Numbered from the stretch's first letter, positions 31,762 to 43,193 are shown. The stretch: 64,000 bases of DNA from Symbiodinium natans (GCA_905221605.1 CAJNDS010001191.1:115001-179000), one strand, 5' to 3'. Notes: a model not told the origin generated them from the sequence alone. Translations and numbers: made by a program.

Positions 31762-31827
31762 GAATGCGCCATTTGCCTTGCCTGTGAGGGCACGCTGCTG
31801 GGCACATGGAGTTCCTTGGCTTGGGGG
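31762..31827 (+). CDS. Exon-like segment with Cys pairs, product unknown
   Basis: CCCAAG acceptor, then ECAICLACEGTLLGTWSSLA. The CxxC spacing resembles the start of a RING-like finger, but no partner exon was identified. Confidence 0.4.
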
Positions 31828-32032
31828 TTGAACCCTAAACCCTAAGCCCCAAGCCCTAAGCCCTAAACACTGTACTGGCGGTCCTTCTCGGGTTTTTGGG
31901 ATTTTAGGGCTTTGGGGGGCGGGGGGGGGAGGGGGTTAAGGCGTAAGACTTAGGCCTCCTAACAAAATCTGCATGTTCCGAGTTTCTGAAAGAATGGGGT
32001 TTAGGGTTTAAGGTTTAGGGTTTAGGGTTTAG

Positions 32033-32170
32033 GACCTCCACTTTTTGCTGACATTGAGAGGGCCCGATGTTCGCCCTGTTTTCTGAAGGGGCCCTGCAAT
32101 CTGCGCGACAAGAAGCCACACTCAATTTATTTGAAGGAGGGCGCCTCCAGGAACGATAAGAAGTACAGAA
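32033..32170 (+). CDS. Long exon-like segment, product unknown
   Basis: From GTTTAG|GA the frame stays open for about 45 codons (PPLFADIERARCSPCFLKGP, then a Lys-rich stretch) up to the 32176 array. This is one of the longest array-to-array exon candidates. Cys spacing (CxxC...C) is visible; no family is recognised. Confidence 0.52.
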
Positions 32171-32175
32171 TAGGG

Positions 32176-32318
32176 TTTGGGGTTTGGGGTTTAGGGTTTA
32201 GGGTTTAGGGTTTAGGGTTTAGGGTTTAGGGTTTAGGGTTTAGGGTTTAGGGTTTAGGGTTTAGGGTTTAGGGTTTAGGGTTTAGGGTTTAGGGTTTAGG
32301 GTTTAGGGTTTAGGGTCT
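32176..32318. repeat. TTTAGGG array
   Basis: About 20 near-perfect units after two TTTGGGG units. It abuts the exon-like segment at 32033-32170 on its 3' side. Confidence 0.95.
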
Positions 32319-32673
32319 ACACCAACACCCAAGTGAACTGGTTCATGTATTGATACTGCCGCGTGACTTTTTTGTTCATCTCAACAAAAATGTCTGGCAA
32401 GGATGAAGGTCATGAATGCAGATGCCCCGAAACCAGCCCCCTAAACCCCTAAGCCCCTAAACCCCCTAACCCCCTAAACCCGAAACCCCTAAACCCTAAA
32501 CCCGTAAACCCCGAAACGCTTAAACCCCAACCCCTACACCCTTCTAACCCCCCAACCCTAAACCCTAAACCCTAGCCCCTAAACCCCCTAACCCCCTAAA
32601 CCCGAAACTCCTAAACCCTAAACCCGAAACCCTAAACCCTAAACCCTAAACCCTAAACCCCAAAAAGAAAACC

Positions 32674-32749
32674 ATGCATCGCTACAAGGAGAGCTCCCAT
32701 GCTCACATCGTTTCCATGAGGCGCCATTGCAGCATCCCAGCCCTCGCAA
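32674..32749 (+). CDS. Exon-like segment, product unknown
   Basis: An ATG at 32674 opens MHRYKESSHAHIVSMRRHCS and ends at GCAA|GTGCAG. It lies between arrays at 32431-32668 (C-rich) and 32758-33000 (G-rich). Confidence 0.42.
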
Positions 32750-32757
32750 GTGCAGCC

Positions 32758-33600
32758 TTTAGGGTAGTTAGGGTTTAGGGTTGTGGTTTTGGGTTTAGGG
32801 TTTAGGGTTTAGGGTTTAGGGTTTAGGGTTTAGGGTTTAGGGTTTAGGGTTTAGGGTTTAGGGTTTAGGGTTTAGGGTTTGGGGTTTGTGGGGTTTGTGG
32901 GGTTTGTGGGGTTTGTGGGGTTTGTGGGGTTTGTGGGGTTTGGGTTTAGGGTGTGGGGTTTAGGTTTTAGGGTTTTAGGGTTTGGGGTTTAGGGTTTGGG
33001 GGGGCTTCCGCCTGATGCCCTGAGCCCAAAGCCTTACATCCCAGCAGCCGCAGTCAGGAGGCGGTTCGGGGTTGAGGGTTTTAAAGGTGTTGAAGGTGTG
33101 ATGTAAGTATATCTCTCTATATATATATATATGTGTGTTTATTTACATTTATATAGTTTCGCTCCCAAGTTTCCTAGTTTCAGAAACGAGTTTAGGGTAC
33201 AGGGTTTCGGGGGCTGGGATCGGACTCGCAGATGGGACATGTGTTTCTACTATACCATCCTTCCCCCTTGATCTCCTGGAAGATTTTCAGTGCACCACCC
33301 ATGCTTCGACGGTCAGTCACCGTTTCGTATTGAAGACCGTCACTATAGCCGTTTGGTTTTCAAGCCATTTCATTCGGATACAATAAGCTCACGCATGTTG
33401 GCCCTTTCGCACCCTAAACCCTAAACCCTAACCCATAAACCCTAAACCCTAACCCTAAACCCTAAACCCTAAACCCTAAACCCTAAACCCTAAACCCTAA
33501 ACCCTAAACCCTAAACCCTAAACCCTAAACCCTAAACCCTAAACCCTAACCCTAAACCCTAAACCCTAAACCCTAAACCCTAAACCCTAAACCCTAAACC
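32758..33600. repeat. Opposed arrays around a short unique spacer
   Basis: G-rich 32758-33000 includes a GGGGTTTGT run (32883-32945). C-rich 33412-33600 is about 190 bases of CCCTAAA. The spacer holds an AT microsatellite (33115-33135) and an open frame 33135-33386 without a recognised family. Confidence 0.85.
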
Positions 33601-34054
33601 TCGGGAAGTTCAGAGGTGTAGTTTCCTCCTCGCGCGAAAGGAGTGTCTTCTGGAATGGGTGGGCCGCAAGCTTCGGTGCCCTCTATGCCGCCTTGCTCCT
33701 GGGACCGCTTTAAGATAGCAGGTAACCCGCCTTACCCAGAAACTCCAAACCCCTTAGGGTTTGGGGTTTAGGGTTTAGGGTTGAGGGTTGAGGGTTGAGG
33801 GTTTAGGGTTTAGGGTTTAGGGTTCAGGGTTCAGGGTTCAGGGTTCAGGGTTTAGGTTTTTGGGTTAAATTAATGAATAATTATCCCTTAAGTTATAGTA
33901 GGCAACCCCGATTATGATTTAAGGCATATTCCTTAACTAAGGGGTTTTGGCGTCTCTGGCTACATTGGGTTCGGGGAAAGACGGCCTTGCGTTGGGTGCC
34001 AGTAATATAAATGACGGGATGGCCAGGCGTGTTACTTGTTTGGGAAAATTCCAG

Positions 34055-34102
34055 GAGGCACGCAAGCGAAGCCTCGTCAAGATGTCATTTCAGAGCCGTC
34101 AT
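34055..34102 (+). CDS. Short exon-like segment, product unknown
   Basis: ATTCCAG acceptor, then EARKRSLVKMSFQSRH in phase 0, ending at CAT|GCTTAC (GC donor). Basic composition. Confidence 0.45.
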
Positions 34103-34109
34103 GCTTACC

Positions 34110-35357
34110 CAAAGCCTAAACCCTAAACCCAAACCCCAAATCCTAAACCCTAAACGGCACTAGCTTGCCACGATGCTCAGGACTTGCATTCGGCGTACGC
34201 CCGCCGATCAAGACAGGCACTGGGATTTGGCGAATGAGGCATAGCACGCAGTGGAGACCGCTAGGGGACGAAAACATCAAAGCTTTGCGAGGTTCGACCA
34301 CCCTTTTGTGGCAGAACTTCAGAGCGCTGTCAGGCCCCATTGCTGGACATTGAGGAGGTTTAGTCGGCGGCCCAGTTGATGGAGTAGGGTTGAGAGAGGG
34401 TGTGTGTGTGGGTGGAGGGGTTTAGGGTGTTCAGCATTCAGGGCTCAGCCTGTAGGGTTTGTTGGAAATCTGTGGCTTCGGGGTTCGGGGTTGAGTGTTT
34501 CGAGGTTTGCTTAATCTGCACAAATCCCAAAGGGCCTGCACCCCGAAAGGCCCTACAGGCCCGGAACCTCTGAATAACCCTCAACCCTCAACCCTAAACC
34601 CTCAACCCTAAACCCTAAACCCTCAACCCTAAACCCTGAACCCTGAACCCTAAACCCTAAAAGCCGCACAGCCCCAGACCCTAAACCAGGCTCTGTCGCT
34701 TCGACGAGGCCGGCCCGGCCGTCTGTCCATAGCTTATTGGTCGCCCAGTGGTACCACACCTTCAAGGGAATGAAGACTCGTACCCCTCAACCCTCGACCC
34801 TGCTCCTAATATGGCCCTCATTTTCCCTTAAGGATCCTTAAAGACCTTACTCCTAATATCCTAATATGGCCCGTATTTTCCCTTTAGGATCCTTAAAAGG
34901 GGACCCGCCCCTGAAAACGCCTTCAGAGCCCTTCGTGGGCTCTGGGTTCCACTTGTAGGGTTTAGGGTTCAGGGTCTTGGGTTTAGGTGCTTTAGGTGGT
35001 TTAGGTGGTTTAGGGTTTAGGGTTTAGGCTTTAGGTGGTTTAGGGTTTAGGGGGTTTGGGGTTTAGGGTTTACACCAACCCCAAAAAGAGCATCTAAACC
35101 CCAAAGACCCTTTTATCACTTATTCAGATTTTTTCAAGGGATTAAGACTCGCACCCCCAAGGTTGTAACCATAAAGGTTTCCCTCAATATGCTCTTAAAG
35201 TGGCCCTTATACTGCCTTAGGGATCTTTAGAAAGGGTCCCCAAACCCAAGGGTACCACCTTAGGGGTACCAGGTAAGAGCCCCATATTTCCTGTGCCTAA
35301 ACCCCATAACCCTACACCCTAAACCCCAAACCCTAAACCCTAAACCCTAAACCCCAA
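34110..35357. other. Mixed region with arrays and palindromic decay
   Basis: The arrays lie at 34110-34155, 34570-34660, 34965-35070 and 35300-35360. 34160-34360 is open on both strands with no family match. 34800-34920 and 35150-35280 carry repeated CCTTAGGATCCTTA-like pieces that look like decayed elements. No firm exon was found. Confidence 0.5.
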
Positions 35358-35450
35358 GATCCCTGGGCTGCCAAGAATCGGAGAAGCGCATCCCTGCGAC
35401 TGGAAGCACGGGAAGCTGCCAGCTTCAGTGACTCGACCCTGCTTTCGGGG
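35358..35450 (+). CDS. Exon-like segment, product unknown
   Basis: The open frame DPWAAKNRRSASLRLEAREA, then ASFSDSTLLSG, lies between arrays at 35300-35357 and 35468-35555. The splice ends are not sharp, and a second frame is open. Confidence 0.42.
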
Positions 35451-35902
35451 CCTTAGGCCCTTAGGCCCTTAGGGTTTAGGGTTTAGGGTTTAGGGTTTAG
35501 GGTTTAGGGTTTAGGGTTTAGGGTTCAGGGTTCAGGGTTCAGGGTTCAGGGTTTTACCCTCAAAGCCTGAACCCCACAATTCCTACAAGCCCGAAATTCC
35601 AAAGTCCTGAACCTCAAAGCCTAAAACTCAAAGCTGCTTCCAGTCGCAGCTGAGATTTTCAAAAATGGTTCACGGAATGCGGAAATTGGCGCGTCTTGAC
35701 ATCTCATGAAACGCCCTAAACCCTGTCGACCTTACAGCTTGAGAAGCCCCAGCAAACCTAAACCCTAACCCCTTATAAGCCCCAAGCCCTAAGCCCTAAA
35801 CCCCAAACCCTAAACCCTAAACCCTAAACCCTAAACCCTAAACCCTATAAGCCCTAGACTCTTATAAACCCTATACCGACGCACTCCTGGTCTTTAAATC
35901 AA

Positions 35903-35989
35903 GATCCGGCTGAAATCGGACCCAACGCCGATCCGTCAAAAGCTCCCCGCAAGAGCTTCTTTCTGCGCAGTCCGCCTTTTTGGCTTTGA
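35903..35989 (+). CDS. Terminal exon-like segment, product unknown
   Basis: After AATCAA|GATCC the frame reads DPAEIGPNADPSKAPRKSFF and ends in TGA. Protein-like with a basic C-terminal side. The array at 36003 follows. Confidence 0.45.
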   Translation, partial: DPAEIGPNADPSKAPRKSFFLRSPPFWL

Positions 35990-36848
35990 GGGTGGTTTGG
36001 GGGTTTAGGGTTTAGGGTTTAGGGTTTAGGAACCCTAGTAGCCCTAAACCCTAAACGCCCAACTGCCCCAGAGAGCCACCTGGGCGGAGACTGCAGGAGG
36101 CAGCTTGGCCACTGCCCGCGGCTGTTAAAAGGAAGGGCCTTCGCGTGGGGGGTGTAAGGTTCAGTGGCCCTAAACCCTAACCCTAAACCCTAAACCCTAA
36201 ACCCTAAACCCTAAACCCTAAACCCTAAACCCTAAACCCTAAACCCTAAACCCTAAACCCTAAACCCTAAACCCTAAACCCTAACCTCGAAAAGGGAGGG
36301 GGGGCGGGGGCACTTGTAGCATCCGCTCGCAGCCAGAGTCCTGCAAATGGATAGTCGGGATGATAGGCACTGTCAACCAAAAAAACTTCCGGTTTAGGGT
36401 TTAGGGTTTAGGGTGTAGGTTTAGGGGTTTGAGTCTGGCTAGGCTCCCGTGCTGTTCGTAAAGAATTTTTGTAGGCTAGGCCAGAGAGAGCGACATTCCC
36501 CAAAAACGTGTCTTGCCCCAAAGCTCGTTGTCAGGGGGGCCACGGAAGTGGCAGCTCGAATCTACCGGAGCCCAAACCCTGAAGCCAACAACCCCTCAAC
36601 CCTACTTGGAGGTTCACGGGTAGTTTTCAGTGGGGTTAGAAGAACAGCAACTAGAATTATGACTGATTACCGAAGTATGGGCCCTCTTATTTGGGTCCCG
36701 GCTATACAACCCTTATATACCATACTTCCGATCCCTTTAAATCCCTCTAATTCTCGTAAAATCCCTGACCTCCCTGTAAACAAGGGAAAAGGGACCATAC
36801 TAAGGGCACATGGTTCCAACCTTAGATGCCGGGGGCTTCCGTTGCCAG

Positions 36849-36893
36849 GATGGGCAGAAGCTCATCGATGCGGTGAAGCGGACCTCCTCCGAG
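36849..36893 (+). CDS. Short exon-like segment, product unknown
   Basis: TTGCCAG acceptor and GAG|GTGGGG donor enclose 15 codons in phase 0 (DGQKLIDAVKRTSSE). The splice sites are good; the segment is short. Confidence 0.5.
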
Positions 36894-38137
36894 GTGGGGT
36901 GCTGGCCTTTCTTGTGTGTGTTGGGACGCACAAAACAGGAGAGACCACAGGGGTTTACGAAGAGAATGGGGTGCCCTCTTTGGGTTCCCTTAAGCAGCAT
37001 GCCGGGGGGTCCCCTTCTTAGGTTCCTTAAACGTTATACCATTTTGGGGGTATATTGGAGAATCCCTACGTGGGGAGCTACCCGAATGGCAAGCCCGAAC
37101 AGCTGAGTAACGTCAGTGTTCTCATGTGCTTGAAAAGCAACGTCCTCTGCGACCCTCGTTCTCTCCTGTCAGAGTCAGTCTGCGCCAGGGGTGTATTTGT
37201 AAACGCTGATGCCAAGCTGCCTGCTAGTTCAACTAGATGCGCTTGCATGCCATTGCCTGATGTCCGTTGTCCGTCAACGGTAGATGTTCTCCGATTGCCC
37301 TCAGCCATCAACTCAGTGTTTTGGCGCAGAACTGCGCCTGTCCCGGTGAGATACAGTTCAGGTACATCCATCGTTTAAGTTGTATCTTGCAGCAGTGCAC
37401 TTGTGATAGAAGAGTTTGGGAAAGCCGGTGATCTCGCTGGGACTGCTAATTCTGTCTCACAGTTCCTTCACTTCTGAGACCGCCAGGCTCTTAGCACCAG
37501 GCAGAAGTTAAATTTCAACATATACAGAAACTGAAACTAAGCAGAGTTTCATGGGTGTCTACAGTGCATATAGGCTCGGGCAATCGTTAGGACTCAACGG
37601 ATCCAAACTCCCTGAAAGTTGTACAGGCACCCCCCAAACTGGGGTTCCCTTATGAGTCCATTGACAGCTTAGGGTTGGGGTTCGGAGCTGTATTCGGAGT
37701 GTCTGGTTGTGGTGAGCTGTGGCTGGACTGCCAGTTAAAGAGCATCTTTGCGTACCTCTCCTCACGCACCACCAACTAAACCCTCTTTGCTGCCTTGCTG
37801 CGCAGAAGCAGCATGGGCACATGGGCTAAGTAGTCTTCACACTTCTCCAGACCTGTGGAGATCTGTAGGCGCATGGATCGGGTAAACATGTGCATGTGAA
37901 CTCTTTGGCATCTCTTGGATGTCCTGACGGGCACTATGCCTTGCGGTGCAGTTGCGATGAACACGGATCCCAACGTAGTTTCAGGCTTTTGCCCTAAGAG
38001 CCCTAGATCCGAACACCTACGAAAAAAGAACAAACCGTAAAGCAAGCCTACTTAATTAGAATCCTAAGGTCTCATTCCCCGAAACCCCAAATAAGCCCTA
38101 ACCCCCATCAAGGTCTTGGGCTTCCTGAGCTGCTCAG
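36894..38137. other. Array-free interval, no assigned gene
   Basis: No telomere-like arrays. Overlapping open frames on both strands (plus 37055-37378, minus 37078-37371, minus 37776-38045) have mixed composition. The minus frame at 37776-38045 (containing GIVPVRTSKRCQRVHMHMF) is the most protein-like, but I cannot assign it. Confidence 0.4.
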
Positions 38138-38247
38138 GATTCCAACTTTCTTGGACATCATGGCAGCTGCTTCGACGACAAAGGCACGCCCAGCCGCGCC
38201 ATACCTTGAAATGGAGCATGTAGATGACCATGGCGCACGGTGTAATG
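38138..38247 (+). CDS. Exon-like segment with canonical donor, product unknown
   Basis: TGCTCAG acceptor and AATG|GTAAGT donor, the best donor context in the window. The frame reads IPTFLDIMAAASTTKARPAA and continues to GARCN. A minus-strand frame also covers this stretch. Confidence 0.5.
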
Positions 38248-38640
38248 GTAAGTGATGAAAAGCTGGAAAGGGAGCCTTGAGAGGGGCAAAGGATCAGTGG
38301 AAAGCGTTTGATGTCAGATTTGCAGTGGCTTTGCAAGATTTCCGCTCTTTTGTCACATGTTTGCGGCAGGAGACTGACTGTAGGAGAGCACGGTTTAGGG
38401 TTTAGGGTTTAGGGTTTAGGGTTCAGGGTTTAGGGTTTAGGGTTTAGAGCAACGCAGACCATCAGCTTGACGGTCACATTCCCTTGTTCTTGCATCGCAG
38501 CAATTCGCCCCAGGCAGGGACGTCCCTGCGGTGGAAGTGAACTCACAGCTTGCAGGATTTTGACACAATACATTCTTGAGAATGTTGGAGGACTTTTCAT
38601 GCAGCTTTGAAGGCGTCGGTTTTGAGTCCAGCTTCGCGCC

Positions 38641-41040
38641 ATGGAAGAAGACCTTCAGCGCTTGCTAGATCAGCACGGGCTGGCTGCCCACCAAGCTGTT
38701 TTCCGAGACCAAGGGTATCATCGTGTGGAGCAGTTGGTGCAGCTCAATGAAGACCAAACGGACGACCTCAAAGATGCGTTGAGGGACAATGAAGCGCCCA
38801 GGAATGCTTCGCGCGCGCTCTTCCGAGAACTCAGAGAGAGAGAGAGAGAGAGAGCACCGCCGGTGAACGAGGCCTACGTGCACTTCTCCGGCTTGGCCCA
38901 AAGAATCAACAGCTCGGATGTTTCAGGCTTGGAAGAAGCCACAGTTCTGAAGGTCGATGTCGACCCTCTTGATCAGATTCCTGATCGATTCCATGTGCCT
39001 TCAGGAAGTCTGTGTCGATTCACACAAGCTTCCAGTCTGGATCCAGTGCCTGTAGTTTCGTTGATTGGACCAACTGGTGCTGGCAAGAGCCTCCTTGCCA
39101 GCACTTTCATGCAGACAACGGATGGAATTCTTGCCGCTGGTTGCACGCCCTGACCAGCATGTGCCCACATCTGCACACGTTTGTGCGCACAAAGCTGCCA
39201 TCCATTCCGGTTCAAGCACAAAATCAAGGCCCTTCTTACTCTTTGATTTTGAGGGCGAAGATGGACGAGTCCCGAAGAATCTGCTGGTGCCTCGCATGAC
39301 TGATAAAATGTCAGAAGGGGCCTTGAGGCAGCAATTGGAAGAGGCAACGGCCCGACGCCAGGAGGTCATCAGGGAGCGTTTGCCGCCACTTGCTTACCTT
39401 CTGTCAGATCCTTGGGGACGAAATGAACCCTAAACCCTAAACCCTAAAACCTATACTACTATATTCCCTATTAAGGTATATGGACCACAAGCCCTTTTAG
39501 GGTCCATTTCGTCCCCAAGGATGTGGTGCTGTTCATTGACACCGTGGAGCCACGGAGAGCCGAGAGATGTGAGCGAATCAGGCGTTTTGCGACAGAGGCG
39601 GAGCGGTTGGTTCATTAGCTTGGAAGCCCGCTCTGATTCTCCTGCAGAACAAGTGGGTGAGGGAGACGGAGGATGCCCCCGTTGTGAGCCATGAGTTCGA
39701 TTGGTTGCTGGAAGCTTTCGCAGACGCCTTTCTTAGTGTTACAGTGCTGCGCGTTGCCCACAGTAGAGGGCAGGGTTTCGAGGCCAGCCTTCATGAGTTG
39801 CACAATGAGATCGCGCGAATGGTTGAAGATGTGTATCGTTTTCGACGAGACCAAGGCGTGCTTTTCTCCGAGAGAGACTTCTGGCTCAGTTTCAAAGCGA
39901 TGGTGACTCAATTTGAAACGACCGGCCAGGCCTTCAACTTGGCACATTTTGTTTCAAGACATGGTGCATAAGAAGTGCTGACAACGCCATTCGTGCCTTT
40001 GAGCAGCTGAAAGGGCAGGGTGAGGTTCATGACAGTGCCAAGTTCCGCAACATGCCCAAGCAGATCCTGTTCTGGTATGCCTATGGTTTGGCAGGAGAAG
40101 TCAGCGACGTGACGGACGGGACGTCCAACCTCCCAAGCAGAGTCTGCGTTCGACCTATGACGCATATGACGCTGTCGTCCTCCTTTTGCAGAGGCAAGAG
40201 CCGTGTTCTGCCACTTTGCCCCACGATGGTAGGATCTCTCGCTGCACCCAACTCCGCACGGATCATTTCTGTGACCAGCCAGCACGTGCTCAAGAGAATG
40301 GTTTTTTGGGAGGACAAGAAGCCTTGTGTGTGGCAAGGCAAGTGCACGTCTTCAAGTGGTTTGGCTCCTTAACTATGCAGAGATGGAGCGTGTTTTTCTA
40401 GCTTTTCTTGAGCAAGACGTGTCGGCTCACTTGACGTCTGCCGAGGTGAGCGAGGTGGGCCAGCAGTTTGGGCACCAGCGCGACTCTTCCGAAGATCCTG
40501 ACATGTGTTGGCTTTGTCTGCGGATGAATTCGGATCAACTCAGACTCAAGAATCCCCATTGTCGACATGGTCTGTGTCGATACTGTCTTCTGACCCGCAG
40601 GATGTTGCCTTTGCCACAGAATTCATCTGTCGTTTGCCCCTTGTGTCACCTGACGTCTGACGAGCCCATGAACTCTTCCGAGGACGACAAAGGCTTTCGG
40701 ATTCTCTCCCTTGATGGTGGTGGTGTCCGCGGACTGATTGAGGTCCTTGTTCTGAAGCGTTTGGAAGAGGTGTTCGCGCCCTTGAAGTGCGGGAGGTCTA
40801 ATCGCCATGGCCCTTCTGAAAGGAATCCCTTTGTCTCGCCTGGAGGAGTTGCTGGAGACCATGGCCAGGGACATTTTTTCAGTCAACCGTGTGCGAAAAG
40901 CATTCCGCCTTCCCCTATGTACGAGACGCGTCGGTTCGAAGACGCCTTGAAGACTTTATTGGGCAATGACGACCATATGAGTAGTTTCAGCGGAGACGCA
41001 CCACCCTATGTCTTCTGTGCGATTCACATCCTGGACTGAA
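38641..41040 (+). pseudogene. Decayed SAM-like/P-loop/RING/patatin gene
   Basis: Reading along the + strand: an ATG at 38641 opens a SAM-like helical start (MEEDLQRLLDQHGL), a GA-microsatellite-coded RERERER patch and a Walker A loop (GPTGAGKS, about residue 143). After a frame change at about 39153 come HVCAHKAA, FLLFDFEGEDGR (a Walker B-like step as in dynamin/GBP GTPases) and RERLPPLAYLLS. Element G lies at 39410-39520, then VVLFIDTVEPRRAERCERI. After another shift (about 39615) comes a long helical part to 39971. Further on are a C4HC3-like finger (CWLCLRMN ... HGLCRYC ... CPLCHL, 40500-40650) and a patatin core (FRILSLDGGGVRGLIEVL) with its oxyanion-hole loop. A gap and shift at about 40785-40797 loses the start of the nucleophile elbow; GGLIAMALLKG follows in another frame. 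At least five frame changes argue for a pseudogene, though undetected introns or assembly errors could explain some. Intact relatives would couple NTP binding and ubiquitin-type recognition to lipid hydrolysis (inference). Confidence 0.65.
39410..39520. mobile_element. Family G element acting as a candidate introner
   Basis: 111 bp with 25-base inverted ends (CCTTGGGGACGAAATG at the left, CATTTCGTCCCCAAGG at the right) and an AT dinucleotide on both sides. Removing 39407-39519 as a GA-AG intron joins the codons as LLS|DVVLFIDTVEP with no gain or loss. Its middle carries three CCCTAAA units, and its own inverted ends contain CCCTAAA/TTTTAGGG. Confidence 0.85.
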
Positions 41041-41520
41041 CGGTGTACAGGGACGATCTCCGCAGGCAAGTGCTGACGGTGCCGCTTGTGCCGAAAATGG
41101 GTTTTCTTGGACGCATGACACTACCACGTTTGATCGTTTTTCAGCATGAACCACTGACATTTGGTCCATGTGTTTTCGAAAACCATTGACTGCATGGAGG
41201 CCTCGCAACGATCCCGGGCGCCTTTTGTCAACCTCTTCGACCTGCCGGAGTGGAGTGCGAGCTGCGAGCTTTGGAGTTAAGGGGTTTGGGCGTTTAGGGG
41301 TTCAGGTAGTTTAGGGGGTGATGTGCTCAGATCTGACTGTCAGCCATGAGCATCCGAAAGTCCCAATCTTCATCCGTAGACCATGAACCAATGGCTTCTC
41401 ATGCCCGCCTGCAAATATGGACAGTTCCTAAACTGGGGGATACCCCTTACGTACCCGCCCCCCAAAATACGAGAGTCTTTTAAGATAGAAACCCCCGAAA
41501 CAAGGACCGCATGATCGAAA
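41041..41520. other. 3' flank of the patatin-like pseudogene
   Basis: The frame VYRDDLRRQVLTVPLVPKMG (from about 41044) may be a further fragment of the decayed gene. From 41280 short TTTAGGGG pieces appear. No intact gene was found. Confidence 0.4.
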
Positions 41521-41690
41521 GACCCCTACATCTCGAACCCCCCCAAAACCCCAAACCCCAAACCCAAACCCCCCCCAAAAAACCCCAAACCCCAAACCCC
41601 AAACCCCAAACCCCAAACCCCAAACCCCAAACCCCAAACCCCAAACCCCAAACCCCAAACCCTAAACCCTAAACCCTAAACCTCAAGCCC
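41521..41690. repeat. CCCCAAA variant array
   Basis: Broken CCCCAAA units, then about twelve pure units to 41660, closing with CCCTAAA. The minus-strand open frame over it is repeat peptide only. Confidence 0.95.
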
Positions 41691-41712
41691 TAGAAAAAAA
41701 TCACAGAACCAG

Positions 41713-41815
41713 CCGAGAGGAGCTTATGCCGGGAGCACAGCCTTCGGCAAACCCCGCGCAGCGCGAAGAGTTCGAGAACCGCTGCCGCCCGGGACCCGGC
41801 AACGAATCTCCCACA
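41713..41815 (+). CDS. Exon-like segment, product unknown
   Basis: AACCAG acceptor and ACAA|GCTTGC (GC) donor. The frame includes REELMPGAQPSANPAQREEF and a Pro/Gly-rich end. It lies between variant arrays (41521-41690 and 41853-42005). Confidence 0.45.
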
Positions 41816-41852
41816 AGCTTGCTTTTAGGATTTTTCGCGGGTTTATAGGGTC

Positions 41853-41904
41853 CCCTAAACCCTCAACCCTCAACCCTCAACCCTAAACCCTAAACCCTCA
41901 GCAA

Positions 41905-41998
<94 letters not shown>

Positions 41999-42005
41999 AC
42001 CCCAA
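41853..42005. repeat. CCCTCAA variant array
   Basis: About twenty CCCTCAA units with a few CCCTAAA units at the start. Locally homogeneous. Confidence 0.95.
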
Positions 42006-42060
42006 CTGCTCTCTGCTGTGCAACTGTGGGCTATGCGACAGCGCGCTCCTTGCTACACAG

Positions 42061-42314
42061 GCGCTCGCACGCATGTAAGGATGAACCTTGCTGCTGCTGC
42101 TGCTGCTAGCGTGCTTAAAGGACAAGATGAGCAGCGTTTTGTAGGACATTTTTTCCGTGGAGCTGCTTTGCACTGCATTCCCACCGACCACCAGGAGACT
42201 AACTCTTGCTACGTGGTGCCAAAGGAGCCCCACAGCCTCACACGCCACGTGCCACACGGACACCCATGTTCCCACCACGACCCCCAAGAGGGGTCCCCAG
42301 CCCCCCTTTTGGGT
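42061..42314 (+). CDS. Exon-like open segment, product unknown
   Basis: CTACACAG acceptor, then a frame open for about 84 codons to a TAG: Ala run, KGQDEQRFVGHFFRGAALHC, His/Pro-rich end. The GCT repeat and His/Pro bias make it uncertain. No family is recognised. Confidence 0.37.
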
Positions 42315-42315
42315 T

Positions 42316-42928
42316 AGCGTTGAGGTAGCATGCCTTTAGGGTTGGGGGGTTGAGGGTTGGGCTTGTAAGGTGTGCTCCACTGGGGGGGGTCGATGGCATA
42401 AGAAAGGAGCACCTGCGCGCGCAAAGACAAAGCTGCGGCGCAAGAGAAAGCTGGGGGGAGCTCTGTTAGGGTTTAGGGTTTAGGGTTTAGGGTTTAGTGT
42501 TCAGGCTGTAGGGTTTAGGGTTTAGGGAAGCTCACAAAGATTGAGGGGGCTCTGCATTGCCCCCTTGCAGCATCATTAGCTGCAATGTTGGAGTGAACCC
42601 TATACACCTTAAACCTTCAACATTAGGCTGAACCAGGCTGAAACGAGACTCAACAACAGCAAGATATGTTCAGAGGAAAATATGCGATGGGAGGTTCCTG
42701 AAATGAGGCTCCCTGTTTGGTCTCCTCTGGGTCTCCTAGATTGCTAAGGAGCCGTATTGTTGCTTACATATATATATATATATATAAACTGTATATATCT
42801 ATATAGTATATATATATATATATGGCACCCAAAAAGGGCCCCAATTTTCGAGAATTTCCCATGTGGAATCGTACGCTGCCAGGCCAGCTGCATCGGGACG
42901 AGGTGAACTGCCGCTGTCCTCCCTTTTC

Positions 42929-42959
<31 letters not shown>

Positions 42960-43193
42960 TCTCACTTTTTTTTTTCTCTCTCTCTCTCTCTCTTCTCTTT
43001 CTCAGTCTCTCTCTCTCTCTCGCTCTCTCTCTCTCCCTCTCTCTCACTCTCTCTCTCTTTTCCTCCCAGATTGCGTGTGTTGTAGCCCATCCGAAACCTC
43101 TTCCAGAACCCTCAACGTACTGCCATCCTCGTGTCAATCTGCAATGGAGCTCCTCTAGAGCCTAAACCCTAAACCCTAATTCATCCTCACCAG
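42316..43193. repeat. Arrays and long CT microsatellite
   Basis: TTTAGGG at 42467-42535, TA microsatellites at 42768-42825, and a CT-rich tract at 42930-43065. Open frames through the CT tract (Ser/Leu or Arg/Glu repeats) are artefacts. Confidence 0.85.

Noticed and set aside
36449-37021. 190-codon plus-strand gene
   Set aside because: The frame runs through a family C left end and a palindromic decayed element. Only the 45-base piece at 36849-36893 has splice support, and it lies in another frame.
37776-38045. Minus-strand exon containing GIVPVRTSKRC
   Set aside because: Protein-like but isolated against the + strand bias, with no partner exon and no family. Left unassigned.
42799-43165. 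Arg/Glu- or Ser/Leu-rich proteins
   Set aside because: They arise from the CT/GA microsatellite. The same holds for 62763-63284 and 54452-55242.
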